DNA from: Chrysemys picta bellii
Taxonomy: Eukaryota; Chordata; Testudines; Emydidae
Reading direction: 5' to 3'
Assembly (NCBI RefSeq): GCF_011386835.1
Contig: NC_088791.1
Location: 13,392,998-13,456,997 of the forward strand
DNA: 64,000 nucleotides
The position numbers and the translations under genes were made by a program. Position 1 is the stretch's first letter, and each line of letters begins with the position of its first letter. Of the stretch, positions 20,480-32,964 are shown piece by piece. The notes under the pieces were generated by a model that did no database searches, was not told where the DNA came from, and saw only the letters and a program-made list of their open reading frames with translations.

Positions 20480-20605
20480 AGTTACCCACCTTAAGGTTCC
20501 TTGCACCTTCCTCTGAAGCATCTGGTGTGGGCTGTTGTCCGAGACAGGATGCTGGAAGAGATGCACCAGTGGTCTTAATCAGTAATGCAACTCCTATGTT
20601 TCTTT
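20480..20605 (+). repeat. CR1-type LINE 3' end
   Basis: 'CACCTTCCTCTGAAGCATCT', 'GAGACAGGATGCTGG' and 'AACTCCTATGTTTCTT' correspond to the CR1 3' end family at 46465-46630. Confidence 0.65.
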
Positions 20606-21222
20606 ATAGCCTATTCTGGGCATCTTTTTTATTACCCTTCTCACCTTTGGCCTAGCTACCTGCATCTGCTTCCTCTTCCCCAAAAGCAGAGCTTTCCTCA
20701 TGTTCTGTGCTGTTCAGTCAGCACTTTTGCCCCATTCTTAGAAGCAGTTGATTTCAAAGGAGAGTTGTATTTAAATAAAAAGAAATACAGAGAAGAAACA
20801 AATAAAAAGCAAAGCACTGGACTATGATCTTGGCTAGTTGCAGCCTAGAAGGGTCACTACAGTGGGCTATGAGACATAATTACACAGATGGTAGTTGTAG
20901 CCTAACAAGTTGGTGGCAGTTCTTATTTCATAGCCTGTAGTCTGTTGTGTTCAGTAGGCTCTCAAAGGTCTAGGTACTGTGTTTTCCTAGTTTGCCCTTT
21001 TCTTTTCTGTCTCATGTGGTTAGAGCGGGCTAAAATTTTTCCACAAAACATTTTTGGTGGAAGACATGCCAATTAGTCAAAATTGAAACTATTTGCAAAA
21101 CAGGGTTGGCTTCAGCAAAACTCCCAACTCGAAAAAATGTTGGGGAAAAAAGTTTGAAATTTTCGACATTTTCTAAATGAAAAATTCTGTCTGTCCGCTT
21201 TGAAATACTTTGTTTCAAAATG
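20606..21222. other. no gene or repeat recognised
   Basis: AT-rich sequence with several AAATTTT-like self-complementary stretches at 21020-21210. No coding signature. Confidence 0.45.
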
Positions 21223-21225
21223 TAA

Positions 21226-21511
21226 GGCCTGGTCTACACTAGGGCGAGTTAAGTTGGTCTAAGTTACACAACTTCAGCTACGAAAATAACGTAGCTAAAG
21301 TCGACGTACTTAATGCTACTTACCGCGGTGCCTTCACTGCGGTAGGTCGATTGCTGACGCTCCCCCATCGACTCCACCTACGCTTCTCGCTCTGGTGGAG
21401 TACCGGAGTCAACGGGAGAGTGCTCAGTGGTCGATTTATTGCGTCTTCACTAGATGTGATAAATCGATCCCTGCTGGATCGATCGCTCTGGAGATAAGTG
21501 TAGACATGCCC
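21226..21511 (+). mobile_element. Harbinger-type MITE with TAA duplication
   Basis: The 286-bp element starts GGCCTGGTCTACACTAGG and ends AAGTGTAGACATGCCC, with TAA at 21223-21225 and 21512-21514. The interior matches the 7329, 28631 and 43574 copies in the same orientation. Confidence 0.9.
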
Positions 21512-21845
21512 TAAGCCAGTTAAATTAAAAATAAGGCAAGGGGAAGGGAGAGAAAAAAAGGTTGAAATTGAAATGAAATGTTTTAGTTGAGCCAAACTGA
21601 AAAAAATGTCAGTTTTTCCATTAGCCAATATTATAGAGATTTCAACTTTTCATCCTATTTGAGATGAGAAAAAACGTTGAATTCTTGAAAAGAGCTGAAG
21701 AACAGGAAATTGTTTCCTCCTCAGTTCTACTCTTTCGCAACCTTCAAAGTCTGTGTTTCTCTCCCAGCATGCATGCAGGACACTTTTTGCAGAAGGAGCT
21801 CCATTGTTTTCATGAAAATCAGGTGTCAGATTTTTTGTTAGACAT

Positions 21846-21957
21846 AAGCAACAGAGGGTCCTGTGGCACCAGAAATACTTCTGTTAGTCTTAAAGGTGCC
21901 ACAGGACCCTCTGTTGCTTTTTACAGATTCAGACTAACACGGCTACCCCTCTGATAC
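21846..21957 (+). mobile_element. PLE 3'-end insertion with inverted start and 12-bp TSD
   Basis: The insert has an inverted 24-base piece (AGCAACAGAGGGTCCTGTGG, from 21848) joined to a direct PLE tail (TCTTAAAGGTGCCACAGGAC ... GGCTACCCCTCTGATAC). TTTGTTAGACAT is duplicated at 21834-21845 and 21958-21969. It matches the tail of the PLE at 17645-19840. Confidence 0.8.
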
Positions 21958-21969
21958 TTTGTTAGACAT

Positions 21970-23249
21970 GACTTCCTTCTCAGCACAAAACTGCACTTCC
22001 AGCAATACATCAGTACCTTGTGTGGGTTAACTCACAAAATAATTCAGTGAGGTAAACCTCCCTTGATACGCAAGGCCAGACCTTAAAGCAGCTCCCAAAG
22101 GGCTGATGAGGACTCCCTGTGCTGGTATAAAGTTGCCATCCCCTACTGGACCCTTCCTGTGCAGGGGGCGTGTCGAGTCCAGTTGTAGGTGGGAAGGAAA
22201 GTAACAGGAACTGGAGGTGCTTGTCAGAGGCAGGAAGACGCAGAGCCAGAATATGATACACTCCACTCCACCATTCCTCAGCTGTAGGAATAGTCTCTAG
22301 GGGACCTTTTTTTAGCTCATGCAAGTTAAGGCAGGCGTTTGGCTGCTTTGACTTGCGCCTAGAGCTGGTTCAGTCGCCTGGTCGGCACATGATTGGGGGA
22401 GGTGTAAAGATGGCTTTGGCTAAGGATTGTACTCACATCCTCGCCATAAGAACTGTGGGGGCAATAGAACTGCGGGTGAGATTTAATACCACATAAAGGG
22501 TGTGGCTGGACAAGGTGGGGGCCTGGCAAGGGTCTCATCCTCTGGGCATCAGCTGATAGCTTGCACTGCATGACCCTGGGCTGGCTGTGCCTGCTGGATG
22601 ATTCTTCTGGCCCCCGAACATGCATGGAGGATGCCATTTTGTAGAACCAAATGGCGTCCGCCACACAGTGTGACCTTGCATGCCCTGTCACATAGTTGAA
22701 AAGGATGCCATTTTGCAAGTGTAGAATTGAATGCATGACTAAAAAATGTCACGGCACGACACGACACTGACAAATAAATCCATTCCAATCAACAGGAGTG
22801 TGTGTAGTAAGGTTCTATCCAATGTGAGAAAGGACAACACAACTGGGCCATTAAAAATGGCTTGGATTTAATAAGACAGTTATTGTATGTGACTTTCCTT
22901 CGAATGACTACAAACATAAATGCTGAGGTTTACCAGCGTTGAAATAAAATGAGTGCATAACGCAGAGGTGTCAAACCTCAACCAACATTATTCTCAGTAT
23001 TGAACAGGAGCACAGTCAAATGACAGAAGGGCCAAAAGTACTATTACCCCTGGGAAGAATTCTTGGAAGATACTTAATTGACAAGCCAATGTCACACTTG
23101 TACAACAGATTTCCTTCCTGTTTCTTCCTCTCCCCCACTCCCCACACCCTTTCTTCTTTCTTTGATTCCTTATGGAGTTGGAAGGTTGGAAGGGATGAGG
23201 GAAGGATATGAAGGCACATTATAGAGGATCAAGTCTGTTAAATATAACT
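21970..23249. other. no gene or clear repeat
   Basis: The stretch 22610-22700 (two copies of GGATGCCATTTTG with CACACAGTGTGACCTTGCA) resembles 30025-30085 and may be a dispersed repeat. Otherwise nothing is recognised. Confidence 0.4.
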
Positions 23250-23259
23250 TCGTTCTCTG

Positions 23260-23400
23260 GTCACTTTTACTTATCTAGGTACTTATATGGCCCTCATCAC
23301 CATGCTATCTGAGCAACTCACCATTGTTAATACTATCCCCATTTTACAGATAGGAAACTGAGGCATTGAGGGTTACATCGACAAAGGGAGCGAGACACCT
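23260..23400 (-). repeat. MIR-like SINE, reverse, partial
   Basis: 'ATCCCCATTTTACAGATAGG' and 'AAACTGAGGCATTGAG' are reverse MIR core sequence. Confidence 0.55.
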
Positions 23401-23679
23401 AAGACCAAAATTTAGATTCCCCAAACCTGTGTTCAGCTGCTGCCTAACCCTGTAGGTGCTTCAACCCTCCTTGGGGCCTAAGACCCCTAGGTGTCTACAT
23501 TTCTGCTGGCATGTGTGCAAACAGCCACCTATGTCCTGAGCTCATGCCTCAGTCTCAGTGGGATTCTCAAATGAGGTGTTCTCCCCACCTTTTTCATCTA
23601 TGGGCCCAATCCAGTAGGCGTACCCTGAGTTTGCCTAAACCTGAATGAAACAGCCAGAGGAGGAGGTGCTCCTCCCCTC

Positions 23680-23940
23680 CTCTGCTGTAACCTTTAGCCT
23701 AGTGGTTCTGGTACTCATCCAGGATGCGGTTCAATACCTCTCCTCTGCCATTTAAACCTGGGTCCCCCAAGTGCCCTAACCACTGGGCCACAGGGTATTT
23801 TGTGATGGGTTGCTGTCAGTCTCCCCTGGTGGCACTGTTCACCAATAATTAAATATGCATTGGAGCAGGGAGACCGGCACCCAGCTCTCCCACATTTCAG
23901 GTTAGCATCCTGACCACTGGGCTAAAAGTTGTAAGTGGGG
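23680..23940. repeat. palindromic repeat with tRNA-like boxes
   Basis: 'TTTAGCCTAGTGGTTCTGG ... GGTTCAATACC' looks like tRNA-type box A and box B sequence. 'GCATCCTGACCACTGGGCTAAAAG' at the right end is an imperfect inverted copy of the left end. It could be a foldback element or two opposed tRNA-SINE halves. Confidence 0.4.
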
Positions 23941-24049
23941 GAAGGGGCTCCACCACCCGCAACCATGGTGCTTTGCACGAGAAAGTCCTCAGGCCCCTGA
24001 CTCCAGGAGAGGGTTCTGGGCAGGAGTGGCAGAAGGTCCCTAAAACTGT

Positions 24050-24270
24050 GTTTGTGTGGGGGGCACCGGTGCCCAAACCGTGCCCCTTCCCCCGAGCCCC
24101 TGCCCCCATGCTGCCCCTCCCTGCCGAGGCCCCGCTCCTGCACCACCTCTTCCCCCCAAGACCCTGCCCCTTTTCCCCTATAACTCGCCCTTACGGCTGG
24201 TAAAAAGTGGGAGGGCCATGGCCCCATGCCCCCCGCCCCCCTGTTCCGGTGCCCCTGAGTATAGACCTGC
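24050..24270. repeat. GC-rich dispersed repeat
   Basis: C-rich sequence 'CCGAGCCCCTGCCCCCATGC' and 'CCTGCCGAGGCCCCGCTCC', resembling the GC-rich elements at 38068, 46720 and 47303. Open frames are due to the lack of stops. Confidence 0.45.
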
Positions 24271-26072
24271 CCTTTAGTCAACAGACCGGTTCCTATTGAA
24301 TGAGCTTTGGGTCAGGCTCTATGTGCTGGTTGGCAGAAGTGGGTTTTATAGATTGTGTAAAAGTGAAGAGGGTAGGGGCACTATGGAGCAGTTTGTTCAT
24401 TCGCTAGACCCAGAACGGGGAATTATATCGGTAGGGTCAGATCATCGGTGGATGTAAATTGATGGAACTCCAATGAAATTAACGGTGCTAAGCCCAGTTA
24501 TACCCGCTGAGGAGCTGCCCCTTAGTTTAGGTAGATACTGGAAGTGTGTTATTAATGATTTATTGAACTCTGACAGTCTTCCCTGCGATAATCCAGTGCA
24601 TTAGGTGCTGTCGCTTACCCAGATGGACAGATATGTGAAGACAGATGTAACCCAGTATATGCTACAGATCCCCCTCTGTGCCCAATCCAGAGATGGTAGG
24701 AATCTGGTTCAGTTCCAGGTACGGAGCTTTAGCAGCTCATGTTAATAGCTTTGGAGGTCCCTGTTTCAATCCCTGGTGTGTTGGCCAAGATGGCACCTTG
24801 TTACACACACACATTGCCAAGTTTTGGCCAAGCATGCCTCAAGAGCTAAACTTTGCAGCTCAGGCCCATCTCTAAGCTCCGTGGTCCCTCTCCCAAGCAG
24901 ATTTCAATCTAAACATCCACACGACTCCGTACAGATGCACGACATACCAGGTGGACAGATGAAGGTCCAAGTTCAGGCCGGTGTGAAGTTTGTTGTAGTG
25001 GATTTTGCCGTCATTATTATTGCTCTGATTTTAAATGTCACTTGTTTTCATGGGGGGAAGCAGTCCTGGATGGCTTTGAGGAAGAACTGATGAACCATTT
25101 GACTGATTCTTGGAGGAGAGTGACAGAGAGAGGACCAGCTGTGAAAGGGTTAAAGGAGTGAGTTCCCCCCACCCCACTGCCAAGTGACTTTAATGTTGGT
25201 GAAAAGTGCTAGAATGAAATCCCTGGAAACTGACGTCCTCTCTTTGGGTCAAATCCCGATCCCATTGGAGTCTGTGACAAACTCTGGCGGACATCGATGG
25301 GATTAAGTTTTGGTCATTTCGGCACAAACAGGACCGGTGTGGAAATGCAGCAGCATAATCATTCCTACACTGCTCCACTGGTCTGCATCACGTCTGACTA
25401 GGCCGGATCACGTCCAGGGATGTTCACTTTCCATGCAAAGTTTCAGTCCTTGGCCCATTTGCGGAGTAAGCGCACCGCTTGCAGCACTGTAGGTGCTTTT
25501 TAATGATACAAACATCTGCCCACTAGGAAGTGTGCTGAGACCACCCAATGTACTTTGTCTTCCCTACTGATCTGCTGTCAGAGGCAGGGTTCTTAACTCA
25601 CCAGGCTGAGCGCTCTGAAATGTGATGGTATTTTTGCATTTGAACCCTTCCCCGACAGGCATGCTCTGCATTTACTGTCCTCTCCTGTCCCTCAGAGGGC
25701 ATAGCTGCTGATAACGCCACAGGGAAGAGAACAGGAATGACTGACAACAGATTTAGTAGATAAGGTGCTTTTAAGGTACAGGCCAGAGGAGGCTGCAGGA
25801 AACCTGCCCCCAGGAGGTAAGTGGCAGCTTAAATGCCAGGAAGGGTGGGAGGAGCAAAGCCAGCTAAAGCCAGGTTAAGCCAGCTCTTCTATACTTAGTT
25901 CACAGCATTTAAAGTTTCAACCCTGCTGCCCCTGGCTAATCTATCATCTCACTTGGCATGCAACTATTTCTTTTATAGTTGGGTAATATTATGTTAGAGT
26001 ACAGCATATGTAGAAGCACATACACACACATTCGATAGCTAGACTGTAAGTTCTTCAGGGTGAGTACCTTAT
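24271..26072. other. no gene seen
   Basis: Unrecognised. A MIR-like fragment is possible at 24540-24690. Nothing else stands out. Confidence 0.4.
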
Positions 26073-26205
26073 CTTGGATTGGGCCTTGAGCCTGCAAATG
26101 TTTACATCCATAAGCATGTGAGTAATCCCAATGACTTCATCGGGGCTACTCATGAGCTTAATATTCAGCACATGCCTAGGGTTTTGCAGGTTGGGCCCCT
26201 TGGGC
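26073..26205. mobile_element. short palindromic MITE relic
   Basis: Left end GATTGGGCCTTGAGCCTGCAAA and right end GTTTTGCAGGTTGGGCCCC are imperfect inverted repeats. Inner stretches ATGTGAGTAATCCCAATGACTT and GGGGCTACTCATG also pair. Confidence 0.55.
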
Positions 26206-27322
26206 CCCATAACTGACATTAATGGCAAGTCTCCCCATCGCTTTCGTGGGCTTTGGCTCAGGCACTGGGTTTGTAAAGTGCCATGCACTCCTATGGCACA
26301 GTAGATATAATAAACAATAATAACAATAACTACATGCACAGGGAGATTTTCATTATGCCATGTGCCCATTTGCAAACATAGAAAGTTCTCACGAATGTCA
26401 ATTGCATATTTAATGCATGCACAGAGGTTTGAAAAATCTGCCCCTGTGGTGGACTTCATCTGGGCTTATTTATTCCTCTGTAGGTTTGTCCAAATATATA
26501 CATATATCTGCGCTAGGAAGTCATATATAAGTTTGGAAATATGCACTGGGTTGTACACACGCCAACTTTCTGCAAGGATTTCAGGCAGTGGTGAAGGTAA
26601 GTTGAGTGAAAATGTTTCTGTGAACGTTCAAAGCAGGGAAAGTTTGAATCTTGTACAATACAATTAAAATGTGTATTTCAGTGATAACTGAATCAGACAT
26701 AAACACAAAGAAAATACGAGAGAAGAAAGAACTAAAAAATTACGCACTGTCGACATGCTCTGAATTAATTTGCTAGGTAGAAACCATGATGTCGACGGAG
26801 ATATTGTATCTGGAGTTAGTTCTACAGCGAGCAGAATAACCTCTAATACTGTGTTGATACGAAGGACTTTGACACAGTTTGAAAGCAAGAGTGATACATT
26901 AGAGTATAAACATAACAGTTTGCATTAGGGTCCAATGGAAATAATTTATGCTGCAGGCTTTTTTGTTCTAGTGATGATTATTTTATGAGGAATAGGTTTT
27001 GATTTCTCAACTTAGACGTGCTGCCCACAAACAGCACTTTCTGGGGATTAGCGATTGATCTTTCCGTTTCTCAGCTTCCTTGCTTTCTTTTATATCTTCT
27101 GCTTCCCATTTTTTGTGTGTGCTCTGTAACCAAATGCAGAAAGACTTCTGCTAAAGTAATAAGCCACCAGATACATTTCTTCCCCCACCTACTCTTTTCT
27201 TAGGCTGGCTGTGATCGGAAGACCAAGGAAAACAGAAACCAAGTTTGGCATTCTCTCCTGTTTTCCCACTGGAATGATCAGGGATTTTCCCCTATTGGGT
27301 GTGTTCAGACCACAGAAATACA
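26206..27322. other. no gene or repeat recognised
   Basis: AT-rich sequence, apparently single copy. Confidence 0.4.
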
Positions 27323-27405
27323 GGGTCAGATCCTGAAGAATATTACTCAGGCAAAACTCCCATTGACTTTAACTGGTATTTTGCAAAGGTAAGGATTTGG
27401 GCCTC
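27323..27405. mobile_element. short palindromic MITE relic
   Basis: GGGTCAGATCCTGAAGAATA at the left pairs imperfectly with AAGGATTTGGGCCTC at the right, around TTACTCAGGCAAAACTCCCA and TGGTATTTTGC. Confidence 0.5.
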
Positions 27406-28541
27406 AGTCAGGAAAACACTTAAGCATGTGCCCAATGCTGACTAAGGATATGCCACAGGGCAAGATTCCCTGGATATGTCCCTGGATTCTTACTGCAAAC
27501 AGACCTCAAACACTCCAGTGGCAAGTTCAATTCCAAGAGCATCTTGATGCAGTCGCGCTGCTGCAGTGTTTTAAGTGTAGGCTTGCCCATAGTCTACTCA
27601 CACTGTCACAGGATACTTTCCTGAGCCGGGCTTTGGCCCTTAGTGAATATTATACAACAGGCATAGCCAACAGATAGCCCCCGGGACAAATGGGAGCTGT
27701 GGAGCTGTATATCGAGATGCAGCTCCATGAAGACTGAAGATCTCAGCGTGTATTGCTCCATCTTGACCTGAGCAGCTGAGCTGAGACAGAGCATTTCCTA
27801 GTGGGAACATCAATCTCCCCATGATGTCAAAGTGCAGGCCAGCTGCAAGATGCTCCATTTGTTTCCAACTTAAGGATCCAGGAGGCTCCTGATAAGTGAC
27901 CAATGGTTCTTTTAATTGGGCAGAATTTGGATGCTCCGATGTCCCACAACCAGCGAGTAACCAGTCAGTCAGCAGTGAGCTGTGATTACTGCTCTTGACT
28001 GCCTAATAGTGGTTCACACACTATTATTTTTGTTGCTTCAACTCTCCCACCCCAACTCACATGGTCTATCTTGTCTTTTGGACGGTAATCTCTTTGGGGT
28101 TGGGACTATCATTAATGGGATTTGTACAGTGCTGAACACAGTGGAGTTCCGAGCTGGTTGACCTCTAGGAGCTATCACAATATCACTATTAGAATATTAC
28201 AATCACCTGGAAAGGGTTTTTTTTTTTACCTTTATTACTAGAGCTGGTCAAATACTGCAAAACAGTGCTCATGAACATCTTGAATAGCTGTTTGGTTCGA
28301 CCTCATTCACAGGACTTATTGTTCAATATGCGTAAAGAGGCTCTTGTTAACACAGATGTTTGGGGATTGGCTATTCCATATCTGAGTGCTCAGATCTGCA
28401 CACGAACGAGCGGATTCATGCATGAACAAGAACATTTGCCATTCATTATTTGTTATTCATCACTTATCATTTGTTATTGATCATTCCCTTTTTAAAAATG
28501 GCTAGTCATCCAATCAGAGGGCAGAAAAAATACCAACTGAC
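27406..28541. other. no gene seen
   Basis: 28080-28150 resembles the tail of a MIR-like repeat ('CTCTTTGGGGTTGGGACTAT ... TTGTACAGTGCTGAACACAG'). The rest is unrecognised. Confidence 0.4.
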
Positions 28542-28544
28542 TTA

Positions 28545-29110
28545 GGCTAGGTCTACACTAGAAGAGGTTTGCGGATATAGTTAGACTGGTACACCTGTAT
28601 CCGTGCACCTCCTAGTGTGGGCACATCTTAGGTCTGGTCTATACTGGGGGGGAGGGGATCGATCTAAGATACGCAACTTCAGCTACGAGAATAGTGTAGC
28701 TGAAGTTGACGTATCTTAGATCGACTTACTTCACGTCCTCGCAGCGTGGGATTGACGGCCGCCGCTTCCCTGTCAACTCCGCTTCCGCCTCTCGCCCTGG
28801 TGGAGTTTCAGAGTCGACGGGGAGCGCGTTCGGGGATCGATGTATCGCATCTAGACGAGACGCAATACATCGATCCCCGATAGATCAATCACTACCTGCC
28901 GATCCAGCAGGTAGTGTAGACATACCCTTAGAAGTGCTTTTGCTGATATACTGATTTACCAAGGAAAATAAACTGTGGTGGCAAAAGCACTTTTATGCCA
29001 GGGTAACCGTATCTACACTAAGGTTTTTGGCAGTATAGAAATATCATAGACAATTGCACCTCTAACCAATTGCACCTTTATTTGCAACAGTTTCTAGTAT
29101 ACACTTGGCC
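28545..29110. mobile_element. MITE interrupted by a younger MITE
   Basis: The left end GGCTAGGTCTACACTAG (28545) and right end TAGTATACACTTGGCC (29110) are inverted repeats with TTA on both sides (28542-28544, 29111-29113). The Harbinger MITE 28631-28927 sits inside. Internal arms GAAGTGCTTTTG and AAAAGCACTTTTATG pair. Confidence 0.7.
28631..28927 (+). mobile_element. Harbinger-type MITE nested in another MITE
   Basis: The 297-bp element starts GGTCTGGTCTATACTGG and ends AGTGTAGACATACCC, with exact TTA duplications (28628-28630, 28928-28930). Its interior includes AACTTCAGCTACGAG arms and a GCGATAAATCGA-like palindrome. Confidence 0.9.
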
Positions 29111-29113
29111 TTA

Positions 29114-29828
29114 GATAACCAATCACTCACCATGAAGAGCAAATAGTCCAAGTGAACAGGCCACAAACAACCAACAGGTTGAAATTTCTTCACATAAACT
29201 ATAGGGCAAACACTTGTGACTACTGGGTACGTTTGCAGAAATCAGGACTGATTATAGAAAATAGTTGATGGAAAATTGAGTAATATTATAATTAGTAGTA
29301 TATTTGAATAGATTTCAATTTAAAAAATGCCTATCCAAGGCGCTAAGTGCCTTAACACATCATTAACAATACAGTAAAGTGACATGACTATTATTGGTTT
29401 ATTTATGGTAGCGCCTAGAGCTCCCAAATGAGATCTTCTTTATTGCTGTACATACATGCAATGCCCCAGCTGTATTTTTTTACCTAGTCTCCCACGTAGT
29501 TCGAAGCCAATCTTGCTTGTTGAATTTCAGCTGTGAGACAATTCGCTGCTAAACGTCAGTGACCTCTGCCCCCTGTAGTTCAGTGATAGTCCTGTAGTAC
29601 TGTTTATTGTTGCCCATACCTTCACGACAGCCCGGCATCCTTTGCATTCTGGAAGGGTATTTTTCGTTCCGAACGTATATTTCATGGAAACATATGAAGA
29701 AACATGTGGAAGCACCTGTGTGTCAGGAGAGTCATAGTTTTTGAAGTTTCAGACAATGAATGCTTGGAATGAATGTCTTGGTGCTTTACCCGCCTTCGAG
29801 ATGACTCAGAAAAGAAACTCAGAAAGAT
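29114..29828. other. no gene or repeat recognised
   Basis: AT-rich, apparently single copy. Confidence 0.4.
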
Positions 29829-29925
29829 TCATAGTTTCCAAGGCCCGAAGGGACCCGTGTAATCATCTAGTCTGATCTCCTGGATAACACAGGCCATAAG
29901 ACTTCCCTGATATAATTCTTGTCTG
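29829..29925 (-). repeat. CR1 LINE 3' end
   Basis: 'ATTCATAGTTTCCAAGGCCC', 'GAAGGGACC' and 'CATCTAGTCTGATCTCCTGG' match the reversed CR1 3' end. It is truncated by the hAT-type insertion at 29934. Confidence 0.7.
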
Positions 29926-29933
29926 TACTAGAG

Positions 29934-30616
29934 CAGTGGTTCTCAAAATGGAATCTTCAGATGACTGGACTCCATCCCGTGACAAAGGTCCAGAACATGC
30001 CAGAATCGTGTTCTGGCACTTTTGCTGCATGGAGGATACACTTTTTGTTCTCAAAATGGTGTGCTCCACATAGTGTGACATTCACAGTGACCATATTTTC
30101 CCAAAGGGAACACAGGATTCCGTGTGAGGCGAGCCCGAGCCCTCCCACCATGTGGGGCTGGCCCAAGCCGCTCTCCAGAGTCCTGCCCCCCCTCCCCGTG
30201 TGCAGCTGGCCTGAGCTGCTCGTCCGAGTCCTACCTGTACCCCCACACAAGGCTGGGGCTGGAGTCACTGCTCACCCAAGCCCTGCCTGCTCCCTGCGCA
30301 AGGCTGGGACTGGCATCACTGCTTGCCTGTGCCCTGCCTGCCCCCTGGGTGAGGCTGGCATCGCCACTCGCCTCCACCCCACATACGTTCCTTCACACCC
30401 CACTTTTGCCGAAGAAGTTGGGACGGCTTGGACAGGGCTTAAAAAAGGGACTGTCCCAGCCAAAACGGGACGTTTGATCCCCCTAGTGACTTTGCATGAG
30501 CCAGGGGCATCCCCATGCTGTTGGGGGCATTCTGGTAGTATCAGAAATGAAAAGGGTTCAGGATATCTAATCAGATGCCAAAGGGGTCCCTGGGGGAAAA
30601 AGTTTGGGAACCACTG
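29934..30616. mobile_element. hAT-type non-autonomous element
   Basis: It starts CAGTGGTTCTCAAA and ends TTTGGGAACCACTG, inverted repeats of the CAGTGGTTCTC hAT type. Flanks TACTAGAG and ACGTAGAG are a partly matching 8-bp duplication. A GC-rich block inside (30082-30490) looks like a second insertion. Confidence 0.75.
30082..30490. repeat. GC-rich insert with GTGACCATATTTT-type left end
   Basis: The left edge AGTGACCATATTTTCCC and right edge AAACGGGACGTTTGATCCCCC resemble diverged ends of the family at 49796-50645. Between them are about 30-70-bp imperfect direct repeats (GCTGGCCCAAGCCGCTC, GCTGGCCTGAGCTGCTC). Frames here are stop-poor but not genes. Confidence 0.5.
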
Positions 30617-32329
30617 ACGTAGAGCACATTTTTGAGTTCAAAGAGATGGTGGTGGGAAGAATATCACCATCTGTTTTTCCTAATTTGACACTATCATGCT
30701 TATATTTTGGGAAATCCTGCTTGGCCAGCTAGATCAGCATGGTCAACTGGTCTCCTTTCCTTTATTCCATTTCTCCTTCTTGCTGCCTCTTTAATCCCTC
30801 TTACACTTGTCCTTTCTCCCACCCATGTCTCTTCCCCTTCCCCTCCTACTTCCATCAGTCTCATTCCTCCCTTTCCTTTTCCTTCTCCCTCCACTCCTCT
30901 TTCTTCTGCCCAGGCACCATTCTCCTGGTGTGTGAGAATGCTCCCCGCATTCATCATGGACATGATGCCCCACAGCTCTCAGTGTGGGCCCACCAAATCT
31001 GAATCTGGCACAGTCCCAGTCCCGGCTGCCTTGGCAAGTAAGCCAAAGGTGGCGACTTTGAGTAGGAAGCTGACATCCTGTCTGCTACTTGGATGCCAAT
31101 GGCCCATCATCCAGAGCTTTATGGCACCTTTAGGGAGGTTTTCCACAGAGTTTGTTATTTAAAAAAAAAAAAAAAAAAGCAGAAACATAGTGTGCAACAA
31201 GTGATTCTACTTGGAGATGTAGGTGAACCTTGTCTTCCTCTCTCTCCTTCCACATACTGAGTGACTGTACCAGCCATACACACACCAAGTAGAGGAGAGT
31301 TTACTGATCTCCAACACTAATAAAAAATGCTCCTTTGGAGGGGCAAAGGGAGAGACATTTTCCTAGAACTGCTAGTGTCTAGGTAAAGACTGTTGTTCTC
31401 TTGGCTATTCAATTGAAACCAAGTAGTTCCTCTAGCACGGGTAGCGGTGCGTCCCATGTCAAAACACTTGGCTACTGCTGAGACGTTACAGGGGTGATAA
31501 ATACCCTCTACCGTACATTTCAGAGTGTCTCAAAGACCTTTGCAAAGATTACTTATTTAGGTGTCACAGCAACTCCTGTGGGGTGGGTATTATTCCATTC
31601 TTGGAGAGAAATATCACCCCCCTAGCTTTATTGCACAGAGGAGAGGACAGGCTAAATGCAATGGGGGAGGTGGGGAGAAGACCGTCAAGCAGTAGTAGAT
31701 CTTGTGGAAACCATCTTCATAAACCTCTGAGCTATTGCAGGAGGATCACAGTGACATTAATCTCAGTGCCACATGTCCCCTGCAAGATTGGTTCTTCCAA
31801 GATGAGGCCTACTTCATACTATGTGGGGTGGCACTAGAGATGTGATTTGCCCTGACTTACCTTGTATATTTGCGGCTTGCTACCTTCAGTGTCCTGAATG
31901 CTTCCTGGAAGTTGCTGTGCTCTAGAAGTGAATGGGAGTGTAGGGTACTCAACATATTGTAGAAGGTGCTCAAAGCCCCGGGCCACATCTTCAGCTGGTG
32001 TAAATCTGAAGCCAAAGGTGCTATGCAGATTTGCCTCAGACCCTTTGTCTGCATGGGGTCTTAAGCCACACTAAAGAGGATAAAAGGCCTTTCTCTGAGG
32101 AGGTGGCGGTGGAAAGGAGTGGTGGGTGGTCATGAAGGTTGGTATTTTATGAGCTGGGCTTGACCTTTTCTCTGGTATGAATTTGTGTAGTTTAGAAGGC
32201 AGCAAAACATGGACCGACACTGTCAACACATAGAATCTTCCTCTCTGTGGCTTTCCATCCAGGGCACAGATTGTCCTTTAGGTTATGAGGTTCTACCTCA
32301 CACAATTCTCCCTACATTTTTGCATAGGG
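30617..32329. other. no gene; pyrimidine-rich tract and poly(A)
   Basis: 30750-30910 is strongly CT-rich. 31161-31178 is a pure A run. A MIR-like fragment may lie at 31500-31640 ('AGAGTGTCTCAAAGACCTTTG'). No coding region seen. Confidence 0.45.
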
Positions 32330-32736
32330 AAGTGGTTCTCAACCAGGGGTACATGTACCCCTGGGGGCACACAGGTCTTCCAGGGGGTACATCAACTCAT
32401 CTAGATTTTTGCCTAGTATTACAACAGGCTACATAAAAAGCACCAGCAAAGTCAGTACAAACTAAAATTTCATACAGACAATGGCTTGTTTATACAGCGC
32501 TATATACTATACACTGAAATGTAAGTACAATATTTATATTCCAATCGATTTATTTTATATTTATATGATAATTAGAAAGTAAGCAACTTTTCAGTAACAG
32601 TGTGCTGGGACAGTTTTGTATATTTATGTCTGGTTTTGCAGGCAAGTAGTTTTTAAGTGAGGTGAACCTTGGGGTAGACAGGACAATTCAGACCCCTGAA
32701 AGGGGTAGAGTTGTCTGGAAAGGTTGAGAAGCACTG
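32330..32736. mobile_element. hAT-type non-autonomous element
   Basis: It starts AGTGGTTCTCAACCAGGGG and ends AGGTTGAGAAGCACTG, inverted repeats. GCATAGGG (32322-32329) and GCATAGGA (32737-32744) form an 8-bp duplication with one mismatch, as expected for hAT. The left arm holds the hairpin GGTACATGTACC. Non-coding. Confidence 0.85.
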
Positions 32737-32744
32737 GCATAGGA

Positions 32745-32964
32745 TATAGCACAATCTTCATTTGGGTACAGCACGATCTTCACTTAATGGCTTAAAATAG
32801 TATGGTAGCGTTACTGTTGGCAGCTAAAAGGTAGCTCACCCCGATGGGGGAGCAGTATTTCAACAGTGGGTGAAATGATCCTTATAATTAGCTTACAAGT
32901 TATCACCGTAAGCCCGAGCAGGGGGCAGCGTGCTGTCATCTGTGCCCTGCCTCATCTAGCTTGA
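32745..32964. other. no gene or repeat recognised
   Basis: Short unremarkable spacer. Confidence 0.4.

Noticed and set aside
29919..30617. 232-codon open frame
   Set aside because: It spans a hAT-type element from TIR to TIR with a GC-rich insert. The product is low-complexity and matches no family.
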